Shown here one piece after another: positions 1 through 9,141 of a DNA stretch of 64,000 bases. The notes under the pieces are model-generated. The model had not been told where the DNA came from and made no database searches. It saw only the letters and a program-made list of their open reading frames with translations. The stretch's first letter is position 1. Every line of letters starts with the position of its first letter. Origin of the DNA: Campylobacter geochelonis (GTDB lineage: Bacteria; Campylobacterota; Campylobacteria; Campylobacterales; Campylobacteraceae); NCBI RefSeq assembly GCF_013201685.1, contig NZ_CP053844.1:1364001-1428000 (forward strand), read 5' to 3'. Position numbers and translations under genes: made by a program.

Positions 1-772
1 CAGCCTTAATTATAGGAAGCAACATCAATGTAGCCGCACTTATAAACGCCTCATCTGCGCCATAAACCTCTTGCATACTAAAAGCTCTTTCTTCTACTTT
101 AAGTCCAGCATCGCTTGCAAAGCCAAGTATGACCTTTCTTCTAATGCCCGGCAGTATCTCGTTACTCAAAGGTTTTGTTATCAAAACTCCATCTTTGATG
201 ATAAAAGCAGTCGAACTGCTTCCTTCAGTTACAAGCCCATTTTCCACCATAAAGCATTCAAAAGCTCCTTTTTTGTGCGCTTCGTGTTTCGCAATACATT
301 GACCAAGAAGCGAAACAGACTTTATATCTCGCCTTTTCCACCTAATATCTTCAACGCTTACGATTTCGATACCTGTTTTTGCATAAGGGTTATTAAATAT
401 ATCTTTTTGATATGCAAACGCAAAACAAGTAGGTTTAGCATTTTGTATAAAATCAAAGTCTCTCATCGCAACACCACGTGTAACTTGCGTATAAACAGCG
501 CCCTCTTTGATGTTATTTTTCTCTATCAGTTCATAAAACATCTTCTCATACTCATCATGAGTTAGCGGAATTTCTAGCTCAATTTGCGCCAAACTTCGCT
601 CAAATCTCTCCCAAAAATTCTTTCTATCTACAAGTTTTCCAGCTACGATTGGAACAACTTCATAAATACCATCGCCAAAGATAAAACCCCTATCAAAAGC
701 ACTAACTTTAGCCTCGTTTGCGTCCATAAATTCGCCATTTACATAGACTATGCCACTAAGTTCATTAGACAT
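1..772 (-). CDS. dat: D-amino-acid aminotransferase (class IV PLP enzyme), 3' end outside window
   Basis: A reading frame from ATG at 772 stays open to the left edge, so the C-terminus is missing (257 codons seen). The protein has the fold-type IV aminotransferase pattern: an N-terminal DRGFIFGDGIYEV segment (about residues 27-39), the PLP lysine in RRDIKSVSLL at about residue 151, and the ENGLVTEGSSSTAF phosphate-binding region. These enzymes interconvert D-alanine and D-glutamate with their 2-oxo acids and can supply peptidoglycan precursors. Branched-chain aminotransferase (IlvE) is the main alternative, but the IKSVSLL context and short N-terminus favour the D-amino-acid type. Upstream is an AT-rich gap shared with the divergent gene at 910. 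Confidence 0.8.
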   Translation of the reverse strand, partial: MSNELSGIVYVNGEFMDANEAKVSAFDRGFIFGDGIYEVVPIVAGKLVDRKNFWERFERSLAQIELEIPLTHDEYEKMFYELIEKNNIKEGAVYTQVTRGVAMRDFDFIQNAKPTCFAFAYQKDIFNNPYAKTGIEIVSVEDIRWKRRDIKSVSLLGQCIAKHEAHKKGAFECFMVENGLVTEGSSSTAFIIKDGVLITKPLSNEILPGIRRKVILGFASDAGLKVEERAFSMQEVYGADEAFISAATLMLLPIIKA

Positions 773-909
773 AATTTCTCTCTTTTCTTTTTAAAAATTT
801 AACTAACATTTTAGCTAAATTTTGTTTTGTTAGTTATAAAATTTAAGCCCTATAAAGATATTTTGAGAATTTATTGGCTAAAATATGTAAAAAATTTATG
901 GATTAAAAA

Positions 910-1407
910 ATGAAAAACAAAAAACTAAAAGATGAAATCATAGATAGCATGTTTATAGTATCTAAAAAACCAGTCCTTTTTCGCGATTTGCTCGATGCAA
1001 ATGTAGCGTTTAACGAAGGCATGCTTGTTGATCCTGCTAAGCTAAATTTCCGCTTTAGATACGGCAGATCTTATATCGTTTTTGGAGTTATATGTCTTGT
1101 CTTTTTGATACCTTTTATCATTATAACCCATAGTCTTTTTTTAAAAGTTGATTTTCATCTTTCTATAATCGTATCTGTTTTAATAACCGCTTTAGTTTTC
1201 ATATCTTTTGATCTTTTCAAAGTTTGGGCTAGAAAAGAGCTAACGCAAAGACTTATAAAATCGGCTTGGCAAGTGCATTTTCCATACTTTGCTTATGAAA
1301 AATACTCTCAAAAAGTTGAAGAAATTTATGATGAAGCTGTAAAAAAAGAGCTTCCTAGAAGAGATTTAGAGCAGTATGTTTTGGATAGCTTGGTAAAACA
1401 AGATTAA
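910..1407 (+). CDS. Two-helix membrane protein of unknown function
   Basis: The 165-residue protein has a charged N-terminus, two hydrophobic segments at about residues 53-76 and 83-103, and a charged C-terminal tail of about 60 residues that looks helical. ATG at 910 follows an A-rich leader without a strong Shine-Dalgarno sequence. I do not recognise the family. The gene converges on rmuC and the two stop codons overlap (1404-1407) with no room for a separate terminator. Topology suggests both ends are cytoplasmic. Confidence 0.7.
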   Translation: MKNKKLKDEIIDSMFIVSKKPVLFRDLLDANVAFNEGMLVDPAKLNFRFRYGRSYIVFGVICLVFLIPFIIITHSLFLKVDFHLSIIVSVLITALVFISFDLFKVWARKELTQRLIKSAWQVHFPYFAYEKYSQKVEEIYDEAVKKELPRRDLEQYVLDSLVKQD

Positions 1408-2468
1408 AAATTTAGATTTTTTATCTTATCAAATTTAGAGCTGATTTTTTCTGAGTTTTCATTAAGCACGGTTGTAGCGTCTTTTAGTTTAGTTGAGTAG
1501 TTTAGTATGCTTTTGTTTTGCTCTTTAAATTTATCAAAATCTTTGGAAAGATTAAAAATCTCTTGTTTGATTGTGTTTGCATTTTTGCTTATACTTTCGT
1601 CTCTTAAAAAAGTTTTAAAAGAGTATAAAAGTGCCATTAATGTTGATGGAGACGCCATAAAAACAGCCTTTTGGTTCATATACTCAAATACTTCGCTTAA
1701 ATTTGAGCATATATAAAGAAATATCGCTTCGCTTGGTATAAACATCACCGCATACTCCGTTGTTTGCGGTGGCAAAATATATTTTAAAGATATATCATCT
1801 ATCTGTCTTTTCAAATCTTTTTTAAACTCTTTTTCATATATCTGCACACTTTTTTTATCATTTAAAGAGCAAGCCTCGCAAATTCTTTGATAGTTTGCAA
1901 GTGGAAATTTTGAGTCGATTGGCAAAACAAGCCCATCTTTTATCTTTAAAACCGCATCAACTATGGTGTTGTTATCAAACCTTTTTTGAAGTTCATAAAA
2001 GCTTTTGTTTTCTCCATAACTTAGCTCTAAAATTTTTGCAAGCTCAAACTCTCCGAAATTTCCCCTTAGTTTTTGGTTACTAAAAATCGAGTTTAGTCTC
2101 ATAACTTCATCTTTTAAACTTTTGCTAGATTCGTTTGCATTTTCTAGTTCGTTGATTTTTTCAAGTATGTTTTTAAATTTTGTATCAAGTGAGTTTAGTC
2201 CATTACTTAAGTTGTTAGTTGTGTTTAAATTTGATGAGTTTATGCTCTCATTAAGCGTTTGATTCAAGAAAAAAAATCTATCGATAATAGCGTCATTTAT
2301 ATCGCTAATAGAAGCTTGGCTTTTAGAACTTTGCTCGTTTAATAAATTTTGCATATTTAAAATTTGCTGATAGAAAAAATCGCGCTGTCTTATCATCATA
2401 ACAAACAAAGCCAAAACAACAAAAGCTACAAACAAAGCCAACGATATAAAGATATAGCTACTTTGCAT
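1404..2468 (-). CDS. rmuC: RmuC-family DNA recombination protein
   Basis: The 354-residue protein has one N-terminal transmembrane helix (about residues 5-25), a long coiled coil (about 35-125), then the RmuC nuclease-like domain with KLRGNFGEFELAKIL, the conserved DSKFPL (about residues 183-188) and the PPQTTEYAVMFIPSE segment. RmuC restrains inversion at short inverted repeats in E. coli; its biochemical activity is not firmly known. The length is typical of short epsilonproteobacterial members. It lies just downstream of ftsL (gap of 3 bases) and is probably co-transcribed with rsmH-ftsL. Confidence 0.9.
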   Translation of the reverse strand: MQSSYIFISLALFVAFVVLALFVMMIRQRDFFYQQILNMQNLLNEQSSKSQASISDINDAIIDRFFFLNQTLNESINSSNLNTTNNLSNGLNSLDTKFKNILEKINELENANESSKSLKDEVMRLNSIFSNQKLRGNFGEFELAKILELSYGENKSFYELQKRFDNNTIVDAVLKIKDGLVLPIDSKFPLANYQRICEACSLNDKKSVQIYEKEFKKDLKRQIDDISLKYILPPQTTEYAVMFIPSEAIFLYICSNLSEVFEYMNQKAVFMASPSTLMALLYSFKTFLRDESISKNANTIKQEIFNLSKDFDKFKEQNKSILNYSTKLKDATTVLNENSEKISSKFDKIKNLNF

Positions 2469-2471
2469 TCC

Positions 2472-2765
2472 TTAATCCTCAAGCTTTATTGTGGCTGGAT
2501 CAAGAATTTCGTTTTTAAATTTAATCGCTTCTATTTTTCGCTCTAGCGCTTTGTTCTCTTCTAGTAAAACCGACTGTTTGGTCTTTAAATCCTGTATATC
2601 TCTACTTATATAATAAATTTCATTTCTTATATAAATCGTAGGCACAGTTAGCACGATAATCGCCGCCATAAAAACATAGGCTAAAATCAGGTTATAAAAG
2701 GATAAATTTACCTCTTTATGTAAAGAAAGCTCATAATCATCTAAAATTTCGCTTTTTTCTATCAT
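2472..2765 (-). CDS. ftsL: FtsL-like cell division protein
   Basis: The 97-residue bitopic protein has a short cytoplasmic N-terminus, one transmembrane helix (about residues 25-46) and a periplasmic coiled coil (about 50-88) with heptad-like Leu/Ile spacing. The architecture and position immediately after rsmH (its ATG overlaps the rsmH stop by 4 bases) are those of FtsL, which links FtsQ/FtsB to FtsW/FtsI in the divisome. FtsL sequences diverge strongly, so the call depends mostly on architecture and synteny. Confidence 0.75.
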   Translation of the reverse strand: MIEKSEILDDYELSLHKEVNLSFYNLILAYVFMAAIIVLTVPTIYIRNEIYYISRDIQDLKTKQSVLLEENKALERKIEAIKFKNEILDPATIKLED

Positions 2766-3679
2766 CTATCTATCTCAAAAATTCTTAATTTTGCGCATTT
2801 GCTTCGCGAGTTTTTACTAACTTCTTTGCTTGAAGCTGTTAGTGCCTTTTTGGTTAAAACCTTGCCTATAGCGTGGTTTCCTCCACACTCACACTTCATA
2901 ACAAAATCAGGGCAAACGCACTCTTTGCTCCACTCTTTAAAAGCTTGTTTTACAAGCCTATCTTCTAGGGAGTGAAATGTTATTATAGCAATTCGCGCAT
3001 TTTTTAAATTTAAATTTTTTATGCTTGTTAGTAAATTTTTAAGCTCATCTAACTCTTTGTTTACTTCGATTCTAATAGCTTGAAACACAAGCGTTGCCTT
3101 TGCTACGCCCTTGCCTCTTATGGGATTTAAACCAACTAAATTTGCTAACTCTTTTGCGCTTGTTATCTCTTTTGTTTGTCTAAACTCAACTATCTTTTGA
3201 GCTAAATTTCTTGCATCGCTAAGCTCTCCAAATTCAGAAAAAATCCTTGTTAGCTCATCTAAAGTATATGAATTTACTACGAATTTTGCATCTAAGATTT
3301 GGGTTTGATCCATTCTCATATCTAAAGTTTCGCTTTTAACAGAAAATCCACGCTCATTTTTATCAAGATGAAGCGATGAAACACCGATATCAGCGAGAAT
3401 TCCTCGTATATTTTCATGCCCTATTTGTTTAATTAAATTTGAAAATGTACTTCTGTGGATTTCAACTCTATCTTTAAATTTAGCAAGCCGTTTTGAAGAG
3501 TAATCAATCGCTTCTATATCTCTATCGCAAGCAATTATTTTTATATTTTTATTTGCTTCTAAAATCGCCTCACTATGCCCGCCATATCCTAGCGTACAGT
3601 CTATGATAACGCCGTTATCTATATCTTTAAAAGCATCTATCACTTCATCAAGCAAAACTGGCGTATGAATCTCTTGCAA
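2762..3679 (-). CDS. rsmH: 16S rRNA m4C1402 N4-methyltransferase RsmH (MraW)
   Basis: This 305-residue SAM-dependent methyltransferase modifies N4 of C1402 in the ribosomal P site. It begins HTPVLLDEVI, followed by the SAM-binding motif DCTLGYGGHSEAIL (about residues 28-41), GILADIGVSS, RGFSV, and the C-terminal ITFHSLEDRLVKQ. All family blocks are present and the length is normal. It heads an operon with ftsL and rmuC, and is divergent from the gene at 3745. Confidence 0.96.
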   Translation of the reverse strand: MQEIHTPVLLDEVIDAFKDIDNGVIIDCTLGYGGHSEAILEANKNIKIIACDRDIEAIDYSSKRLAKFKDRVEIHRSTFSNLIKQIGHENIRGILADIGVSSLHLDKNERGFSVKSETLDMRMDQTQILDAKFVVNSYTLDELTRIFSEFGELSDARNLAQKIVEFRQTKEITSAKELANLVGLNPIRGKGVAKATLVFQAIRIEVNKELDELKNLLTSIKNLNLKNARIAIITFHSLEDRLVKQAFKEWSKECVCPDFVMKCECGGNHAIGKVLTKKALTASSKEVSKNSRSKCAKLRIFEIDR

Positions 3680-3744
3680 CTTAACCTCACATTTTTAAAT
3701 TTCTTAGTATAATATCACAAAAATATTTAAAAAGGTTAAATTTA

Positions 3745-4320
3745 GTGGATCTTCAAATTTCAATAGAGTTGCTACAAAAACTCTCTTTATCGATGTTTAG
3801 AAAAAGCTTTTTTGGAATTTTTCACGGCTCAATTTCAGCAAAAATCGCTTCAAATAAATTTATTATCAACAAAAAAAATGCTATTTTTGATGACTTGAAA
3901 AAAGAGGATTTTGTGCTTTTATATGATAAAAAAGATTATAGGTGGAATGACGCAAGTATTGATAGTGATATACATTTGCATATTTATCAAACTATTTTTG
4001 AAGCCAAATATGCAGTTTTTGCCATGCCTCCTCACACTGTTAGCTACTCTTTAAACCACGATTATATCATACCAAAAGACTATTTTGGGTATAAAAAATT
4101 TGAAAAGATTAAAATTTATGATCCAAAAAATTTCGATGATTGGTATGAAAGAGCTCCTTATGAAATTTGCAAATACCTTCAAGAGCAGAAAAAAAACTTT
4201 ATCATCATACGAGGATACGGCGTTGTAGCCTATCACAGAACGCTTCAAAACCTTGCAAAAGATATAGCTCTTCTTGATAATAGCTGTAAAATTTTGCAGT
4301 ATGAGAAAATTTACAATTAA
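3745..4320 (+). CDS. Class II aldolase/adducin-like protein with degenerate active site
   Basis: GTG at 3745 follows an AAAAGG ribosome binding site. The 191-residue protein matches the class II aldolase/adducin fold in order: FHGSISAK (usual GNISAR), a D-S-D-I-H-L-H segment in place of S-S-E-x-x-x-H, MPPH where a metal-binding HTH normally sits, and RGYGVVAYHRTL where the family has a HG(V/I). At least two of the usual zinc-binding histidines and the catalytic glutamate are not in place, so aldolase activity is doubtful. It could be a structural or regulatory relative. It sits between divergent rsmH and ppiD-ftsAZ and is followed by a hairpin. Confidence 0.65.
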   Translation: MDLQISIELLQKLSLSMFRKSFFGIFHGSISAKIASNKFIINKKNAIFDDLKKEDFVLLYDKKDYRWNDASIDSDIHLHIYQTIFEAKYAVFAMPPHTVSYSLNHDYIIPKDYFGYKKFEKIKIYDPKNFDDWYERAPYEICKYLQEQKKNFIIIRGYGVVAYHRTLQNLAKDIALLDNSCKILQYEKIYN

Positions 4321-4347
4321 ATTAAATATTTTTTATAACAACTCTAT

Positions 4348-4373
4348 TTTTACTAACAAATCTGTTAGTAAAA
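4348..4373 (+). terminator. Hairpin after the aldolase-like gene
   Basis: An 11-bp perfect inverted repeat, TTTTACTAACA and TGTTAGTAAAA, has a 4-base loop. It lies 28 bases after the stop codon at 4320 and is followed by a short T-rich stretch. It could act as a weak intrinsic terminator in either direction. The downstream T tract is short, so termination is uncertain. Confidence 0.5.
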
Positions 4374-4468
4374 TTTCTAAAAAAGCGCGATTATAACTTC
4401 GATTTTAAGGTAATTTAAGTTTAAATTCAGTAGAATTAAGGAATTTGTTAGTTAGTAAAAGGAAATTT

Positions 4469-5935
4469 ATGATTAATTGGATGCAAAAGCATAAAAAGTA
4501 TCTCATCCCAACCATTTGGGTAAGCACTATCGCATTTGTTGGCGCTGGTTTTGTTGGATGGGGTCAGTTTGATATGAACAGAGATAGATCAACTTCTGTT
4601 GCAAAGGTCGGTGATATGACTGTTTCGTATCAAGAATTTCAACAAAAGTATAATAATCTATATAATTATTACAACAACATCCTAGAAGGAAAAATGACTC
4701 AAGAAGAGGCAGATAAGCTACATTTAGATCAAGTTGCTTTAGTAACTGCCATAAGAGAAGCGATGAAACTAAACTATGCTAAAGATTTAGGCATAGGAGC
4801 TAGCGATGAGGATATATTAAAACACCTTATCGGCTTGCCGGAATTTCAACGAGATGGTAAATTTGATAAAGATTTATATATAAGCTCTTTGCAAAGAGTA
4901 GGCATGAAACCTGCTGATTTTGAAAAAAGCCTTAAAAATAACGTTATTTTAAACAAACTAGATAGCGCTTTAGACTTAACCGCTTCAAAAAAAGATATCG
5001 ACGCTTTATCGGCTGCTTTTTTTATGCAAGATAGGCTATCTTTAGGCGTTATCAAGATGGATTTTAGCGATATAAATGCTACTTCAGATGAGATAAAAAA
5101 ATTCTGGGAAGATACAAAAGATGACTATAAAACAGTTACTAGCTATGAACTTGAAACTCTTTTTATATCTCCAGACGTGACTATAGATAGCGCGGCTTTG
5201 ATGGATTTTTGGGAGAAACACAAAACTTCATATATAGATAGCAACGATAAAGTAAAAGAGTTTGAAGCTGCAAAAGAAGAAGCTGCAAAAGACTTCAAAC
5301 TAGAACTAACTAAAACAACAGCGCTTAAAAAGTATCTTGCGCTCAAAAAAGGTGAAATTTCAACTAACGATAAACTAACAGTTAGTCAAAACGATGAGTT
5401 TCCATTAGATGAGATACAACATCAAAAAGTTGGCGAATTTATCAAACCTTTTGAGTATAAAGATGGGTATTTAATAGTCAAAATTGATAAAGTAAATCCA
5501 CCAAAAACTATGACTTTTGAACAAGCACAATCTCAAGTAAAAGAAATTTTTAAGGGCGTAAAAGCAAAAGATGAGCTAGAAAAACTAGCTAAAAAAGCTT
5601 TAGAGAATTTCTCTGGCGAAGATATCGGCTATGTATCAAGAGATACAAGAATGAGCTATAAAGACTTAAACGAAAACGAATTTAGTCAGTTTTTAAGCCA
5701 GCTATTTGATAGATCTAGTAGCAACAAAGGATATATCATAGTAGGAAATAAAGCTGTTTTATACGATATAACAGATCAAAAACTTGATAATCCTGAAAAA
5801 GAGGAGCAGTTTAAAACTGTTTTATCGCAAGAAGTAGCAAATATAAAAAACACAGAGTTAGAGCAGGATTTACTAAATTCGCTTGAAAAAAGATATAAGA
5901 TAGAACAATACTATAAAGGTAATAATATTGAATAA
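4469..5935 (+). CDS. ppiD: PpiD/SurA-type periplasmic chaperone, peptidyl-prolyl isomerase family
   Basis: I place the start at ATG 4469 (MINWMQKHKK) because AAAAGGA precedes it. An upstream in-frame TTG at 4445 would put that ribosome binding site inside the gene. The 488-residue protein has a signal-anchor helix (about residues 12-33), a SurA-like N-terminal chaperone domain (about 45-190) and a divergent parvulin region (about 225-350) ending in FIKPFEYKDGYLIVKID. Such proteins are anchored in the inner membrane and help outer-membrane proteins fold. The end overlaps ftsA by 8 bases, so the two are translationally coupled. Confidence 0.85.
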   Translation: MINWMQKHKKYLIPTIWVSTIAFVGAGFVGWGQFDMNRDRSTSVAKVGDMTVSYQEFQQKYNNLYNYYNNILEGKMTQEEADKLHLDQVALVTAIREAMKLNYAKDLGIGASDEDILKHLIGLPEFQRDGKFDKDLYISSLQRVGMKPADFEKSLKNNVILNKLDSALDLTASKKDIDALSAAFFMQDRLSLGVIKMDFSDINATSDEIKKFWEDTKDDYKTVTSYELETLFISPDVTIDSAALMDFWEKHKTSYIDSNDKVKEFEAAKEEAAKDFKLELTKTTALKKYLALKKGEISTNDKLTVSQNDEFPLDEIQHQKVGEFIKPFEYKDGYLIVKIDKVNPPKTMTFEQAQSQVKEIFKGVKAKDELEKLAKKALENFSGEDIGYVSRDTRMSYKDLNENEFSQFLSQLFDRSSSNKGYIIVGNKAVLYDITDQKLDNPEKEEQFKTVLSQEVANIKNTELEQDLLNSLEKRYKIEQYYKGNNIE

Positions 5936-7298
5936 CTATATATTAGGTCTTGATATTGGCTCAGTCGATGTATCGGCAGCTATTGCAAAAGTTACAGACA
6001 AACACTTTTCTATTTGTGGTATAGGCAAATCAAAAACCTCAGGCATAAGAAAAGGTAGTATTACTAACATAGAGCGAGCAGCAAAATCCATCAGCGATGC
6101 TATATTAGAGGCTACTAAAAGTGCTGGCACAAAACCAGATAAAGTTATAGTATCTATTTCTGGTTCATATACAAAAAGCGTTAAATCTCAAGGTATAGTT
6201 AGTGTTTCAAATCAAGAAATAACTTTAAACGAAATAAAACGCGCTATGCAGTTAGCTAAAGAAAATGCTGTTTATAGCAAAGATCAAATCATCTTACATG
6301 TGTTACCATACGATTTTAAAGTAGACGGGCAAGAGCATATAGAAGACCCTATAGGAATGAGCGGCTCGCGACTTGAAGTTTGCACACACGTTATAACCGC
6401 AAATGAAAATTCTATCAAAAATTTAATCAAATCAGTAGAAATAGCTGGACTAAAGATAGATAATATGGTCTTATCTGGCTACGCATCTGCGATTTCTACA
6501 TTAAATAAAGATGAAAAAGAGTTAGGAGTGGCGCTTATCGATATGGGTGGCGCAACTTGCGATATAGTGGTTCATCTTGGAAATTCGCTTAGATACAACG
6601 ATGTGCTACCGATAGGCTCTTCAAGTATAACAAACGATTTATCACACGCTGTCAATACACCTTTAGCAGATGCAGAAGAGTTAAAACTAAATTATGAAAA
6701 GCTAATTTCAGAAAACACAAGAGAGCTAGAAGTTAAGACTATGGGCGAGACTAGCGCAACACATACTATAAGCTTAGATATTATAACAAATGTTATCTAC
6801 GCGCGCATAGAAGAGACTTTAATGCTTCTTGCAAATAAACTAGAAGATAGTAGATATATAGATCAACTAGGCGCAGGAGTTGTCTTAACTGGCGGTATGG
6901 CAAAGCTAGATGATATAAGAAATTTAACCACAGCTATATTTGATAACATACCAGTTAGGGTTGCTAAGCCAAAAAAAGTAGCTGGATTATATGAAATTTC
7001 AGATGACCCAGCTAATGCTTGCGTGGTTGGGCTTTGCTTGTATGGCGCTGGCGAATTTACGCCTTACGAACTTGACTCAAAAGGCGAACTAAAATATGAA
7101 GATAAAAATTTAATAGACAATCAAAGGATTGAGTATATAAACTCTTATCAAGAAGAGGCGCAAACTGATAGTATAAATCAATCTGCACAAGAAAAGATTG
7201 AAGATAATACATCAGTGAAGCTTTCTACCGTTTCTAACAAAAGTGGCGAACCAAATTCGCTTAAGAAGCTATGGAACAGATTAATACAACTATTTTAA
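5928..7298 (+). CDS. ftsA: Cell division protein FtsA
   Basis: This 456-residue actin-like ATPase tethers FtsZ to the membrane. It shows LGLDIGSVDVSAAI (phosphate 1), the 1C/SHS2 insertion (about residues 85-165), IDMGGATCDIVV (phosphate 2, about 205-216) and VVLTGGMAKLDDI (adenosine motif). The C-terminal NSLKKLWNRLIQLF is the amphipathic membrane-targeting helix; the linker before it is acidic and poorly ordered. Translation starts at TTG 5928, inside the last codons of ppiD. ftsZ follows 12 bases downstream with AAGGGGA as ribosome binding site. Confidence 0.95.
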   Translation: MNNYILGLDIGSVDVSAAIAKVTDKHFSICGIGKSKTSGIRKGSITNIERAAKSISDAILEATKSAGTKPDKVIVSISGSYTKSVKSQGIVSVSNQEITLNEIKRAMQLAKENAVYSKDQIILHVLPYDFKVDGQEHIEDPIGMSGSRLEVCTHVITANENSIKNLIKSVEIAGLKIDNMVLSGYASAISTLNKDEKELGVALIDMGGATCDIVVHLGNSLRYNDVLPIGSSSITNDLSHAVNTPLADAEELKLNYEKLISENTRELEVKTMGETSATHTISLDIITNVIYARIEETLMLLANKLEDSRYIDQLGAGVVLTGGMAKLDDIRNLTTAIFDNIPVRVAKPKKVAGLYEISDDPANACVVGLCLYGAGEFTPYELDSKGELKYEDKNLIDNQRIEYINSYQEEAQTDSINQSAQEKIEDNTSVKLSTVSNKSGEPNSLKKLWNRLIQLF

Positions 7299-7310
7299 CA
7301 AGGGGAAGAT

Positions 7311-8444
7311 ATGAGAGGTTTTAGCGTGGAGGAGAACAGAGGCGTTTATGGCGCACAAATGAAAGTTATCGGCGTTGGCGGCGGCGGCGGAAATATGATA
7401 AATCATATGATAAGAGAGGGATTTAACCGTATCGATCTTATCGTCGCGAACACAGACTCTCAAGCACTTGATAAATCACTAGCAAAGACAAAAATTCAAC
7501 TAGGAGAGAACAAAACCAAAGGCTTAGGCGCAGGTATGGTTCCAGAAGTTGGCAAAGAAGCCGCTGAAGAGAGTTATGATGTCATAAAAGATGCCTTAGA
7601 ATACTCTGATATCGTTTTTGTAGCCTCTGGTCTTGGTGGTGGAACTGGAACAGGCGCAGCACCAGTTGTAGCAAAAGCAGCCAAAGAAAACAAAGCCTTA
7701 ACAATCGGCGTTGTAACAACTCCATTTAGTTTTGAAGGCAAAAAGAGATTTTCCCTTGCTCAAGCAGGCATAGAAGAGCTTAAAAAAGAGTGCGACTCGA
7801 TACTAGTGATACCAAACCAAAAGCTACTTAGCTTAATCGACAAAAAAGCCGGCTTAAAAGAGAGCTTTAAAATGGTCGATGATGTCTTGGCAAGAGCGGT
7901 AAATGGCATGACTTCTATCATACTTGATTCTGGCGATAGTGATATAAACCTTGATTTCTCAGATGTTAAAAAAATTATGTCTCACAGAGGGCTAGCGCTT
8001 ATGGGCGTTGGTGTTAGTGAGGGCGAAGACGCAGCAAAAGAGGCAGTTCAAGATGCTATCCAGTCGCCATTGCTTGATGATATGTCGATTAACGGTGCAA
8101 TGGGTGTTTTAATCCACTTTAGAATTCATCCATCTTGCTCTTTACTTGAGATTGGTGAAGCAGTTAGTATCATAGAAGAAGCAGCTCATGATAGCGCTGA
8201 TATCATCTTTGGTACGACTTCTGATGAAAATGTAGAAAACAATAGAGTTGAAGTTACACTCATAGCAACTGGATTTGAATCAACCTATAAAACTCAAAAT
8301 GAGCCCATGATAGCCGATGTTCAAGAGATAAAAAGACCATATATAAATAACAGACAGCGCATACTTGAAAAAGTAAGCGGCGGCGATGATATATACGAAG
8401 AGCTTGAAAAAAAGCCATCATATCTTAGAAACAAAATGGACTAA
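7311..8444 (+). CDS. ftsZ: Cell division tubulin homologue FtsZ
   Basis: This 377-residue GTPase forms the Z-ring. The nucleotide-binding glycine-rich VGGGGGNMINHM and the tubulin signature GGGTGTGAAPVVA (about residues 114-126) are intact, as is the T7 loop NLDFSDVKKIM. The C-terminal KKPSYLRNKMD is the conserved peptide that binds FtsA. It closes the ppiD-ftsA-ftsZ operon and is followed by a strong terminator at 8463. Confidence 0.97.
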   Translation: MRGFSVEENRGVYGAQMKVIGVGGGGGNMINHMIREGFNRIDLIVANTDSQALDKSLAKTKIQLGENKTKGLGAGMVPEVGKEAAEESYDVIKDALEYSDIVFVASGLGGGTGTGAAPVVAKAAKENKALTIGVVTTPFSFEGKKRFSLAQAGIEELKKECDSILVIPNQKLLSLIDKKAGLKESFKMVDDVLARAVNGMTSIILDSGDSDINLDFSDVKKIMSHRGLALMGVGVSEGEDAAKEAVQDAIQSPLLDDMSINGAMGVLIHFRIHPSCSLLEIGEAVSIIEEAAHDSADIIFGTTSDENVENNRVEVTLIATGFESTYKTQNEPMIADVQEIKRPYINNRQRILEKVSGGDDIYEELEKKPSYLRNKMD

Positions 8445-8462
8445 ATTTAAAAACCCCTTATA

Positions 8463-8489
8463 AAAAGGATGCTATTTAGGCATCCTTTT
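8463..8489 (+). terminator. Intrinsic terminator of the ftsAZ operon
   Basis: A 10-bp perfect stem, AAAAGGATGC and GCATCCTTTT, has a 7-base loop 18 bases after the ftsZ stop. The stem ends in a T run on one side and an A run on the other, so it could also stop leftward transcription. Confidence 0.85.
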
Positions 8490-9107
8490 GTTATCATCTA
8501 AAACAAAACTATCAAATTTTTCTTTATAAAATCTCATATAATTTGTAGTTAAATTTAGAACTGTTAGCCAAACTATTCGATTATTTTACCGCTAAAATGT
8601 CCCAAAACTTTATCATCATATCAACTTCTAGCATAATTCATCTCTATTTATCTTTAAAAAACCACAACCTTAAAGTTTATAGACTCATCGCCATTATAAA
8701 GAGCGCCTATCTTCAAGTATATGGCTCTTTTAAAAACGTCTTTGCAAAAATCTCTTGTGTTTTTTGTTTTATTTTAAAGTATATACTCATCTAATTCTAT
8801 ATTTCGTATCCAAAGCTTATTTATCCCTTAAACTCTTTTTTTGGTATCAATACAACAGCTTTGCTAAACTAAGCCATCTTTTGACTCTGTATGTAAGGAT
8901 ATGAGTTTTTACTATCTAAGTAAATCTTTTGAATTATTATCAAATTTATCACCAAACAACTCAAGTCTTAAGCACAAAAATGCGGACTTTTTATAAGATA
9001 AAAAGTGTGGTTGTTTTCCGCATAATATCTCTTAAAGAGATTTTAAAATAACAACAAAAATTTAAAATGTATAGTTTAAAAAGCGGTAAAAGTAGAATTT
9101 AGCATAA
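8490..9107. other. Long gene-free interval with nested inverted repeats
   Basis: No convincing coding region was found. A 65-codon open frame at 8597-8794 lacks a ribosome binding site and has biased low-complexity content. The interval does hold a composite hairpin at 8981-9022: outer stem TGCGGA/TCCGCA around an inner stem CTTTTTAT/ATAAAAAG. A second palindrome, ATCTCTTAAAGAGAT, lies at 9027-9041. These could belong to a small RNA, a terminator or a mobile-element scar. Confidence 0.4.
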
Positions 9108-9141
9108 TCCGCCCCTATTTTGAGGCGGAATTTAAACGGTA

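Noticed and set aside
71-802. Plus-strand open frames at 71-565 and 584-802
   Set aside because: They lie opposite the partial D-amino-acid aminotransferase gene, which has clear family motifs, and encode nothing recognisable.
4445-4468. TTG start for ppiD, adding eight residues
   Set aside because: The AAAAGGA ribosome binding site would fall inside the gene; ATG 4469 fits the family N-terminus.
7375-7400. GGC repeat run at the start of ftsZ as a possible contingency tract
   Set aside because: It is a trinucleotide run that encodes the conserved glycine-rich GTP-binding loop, not a homopolymer; changes would be in frame.
8597-8794. 65-codon open frame in the gap after ftsZ
   Set aside because: No ribosome binding site, hydrophobic low-complexity translation and no family pattern.
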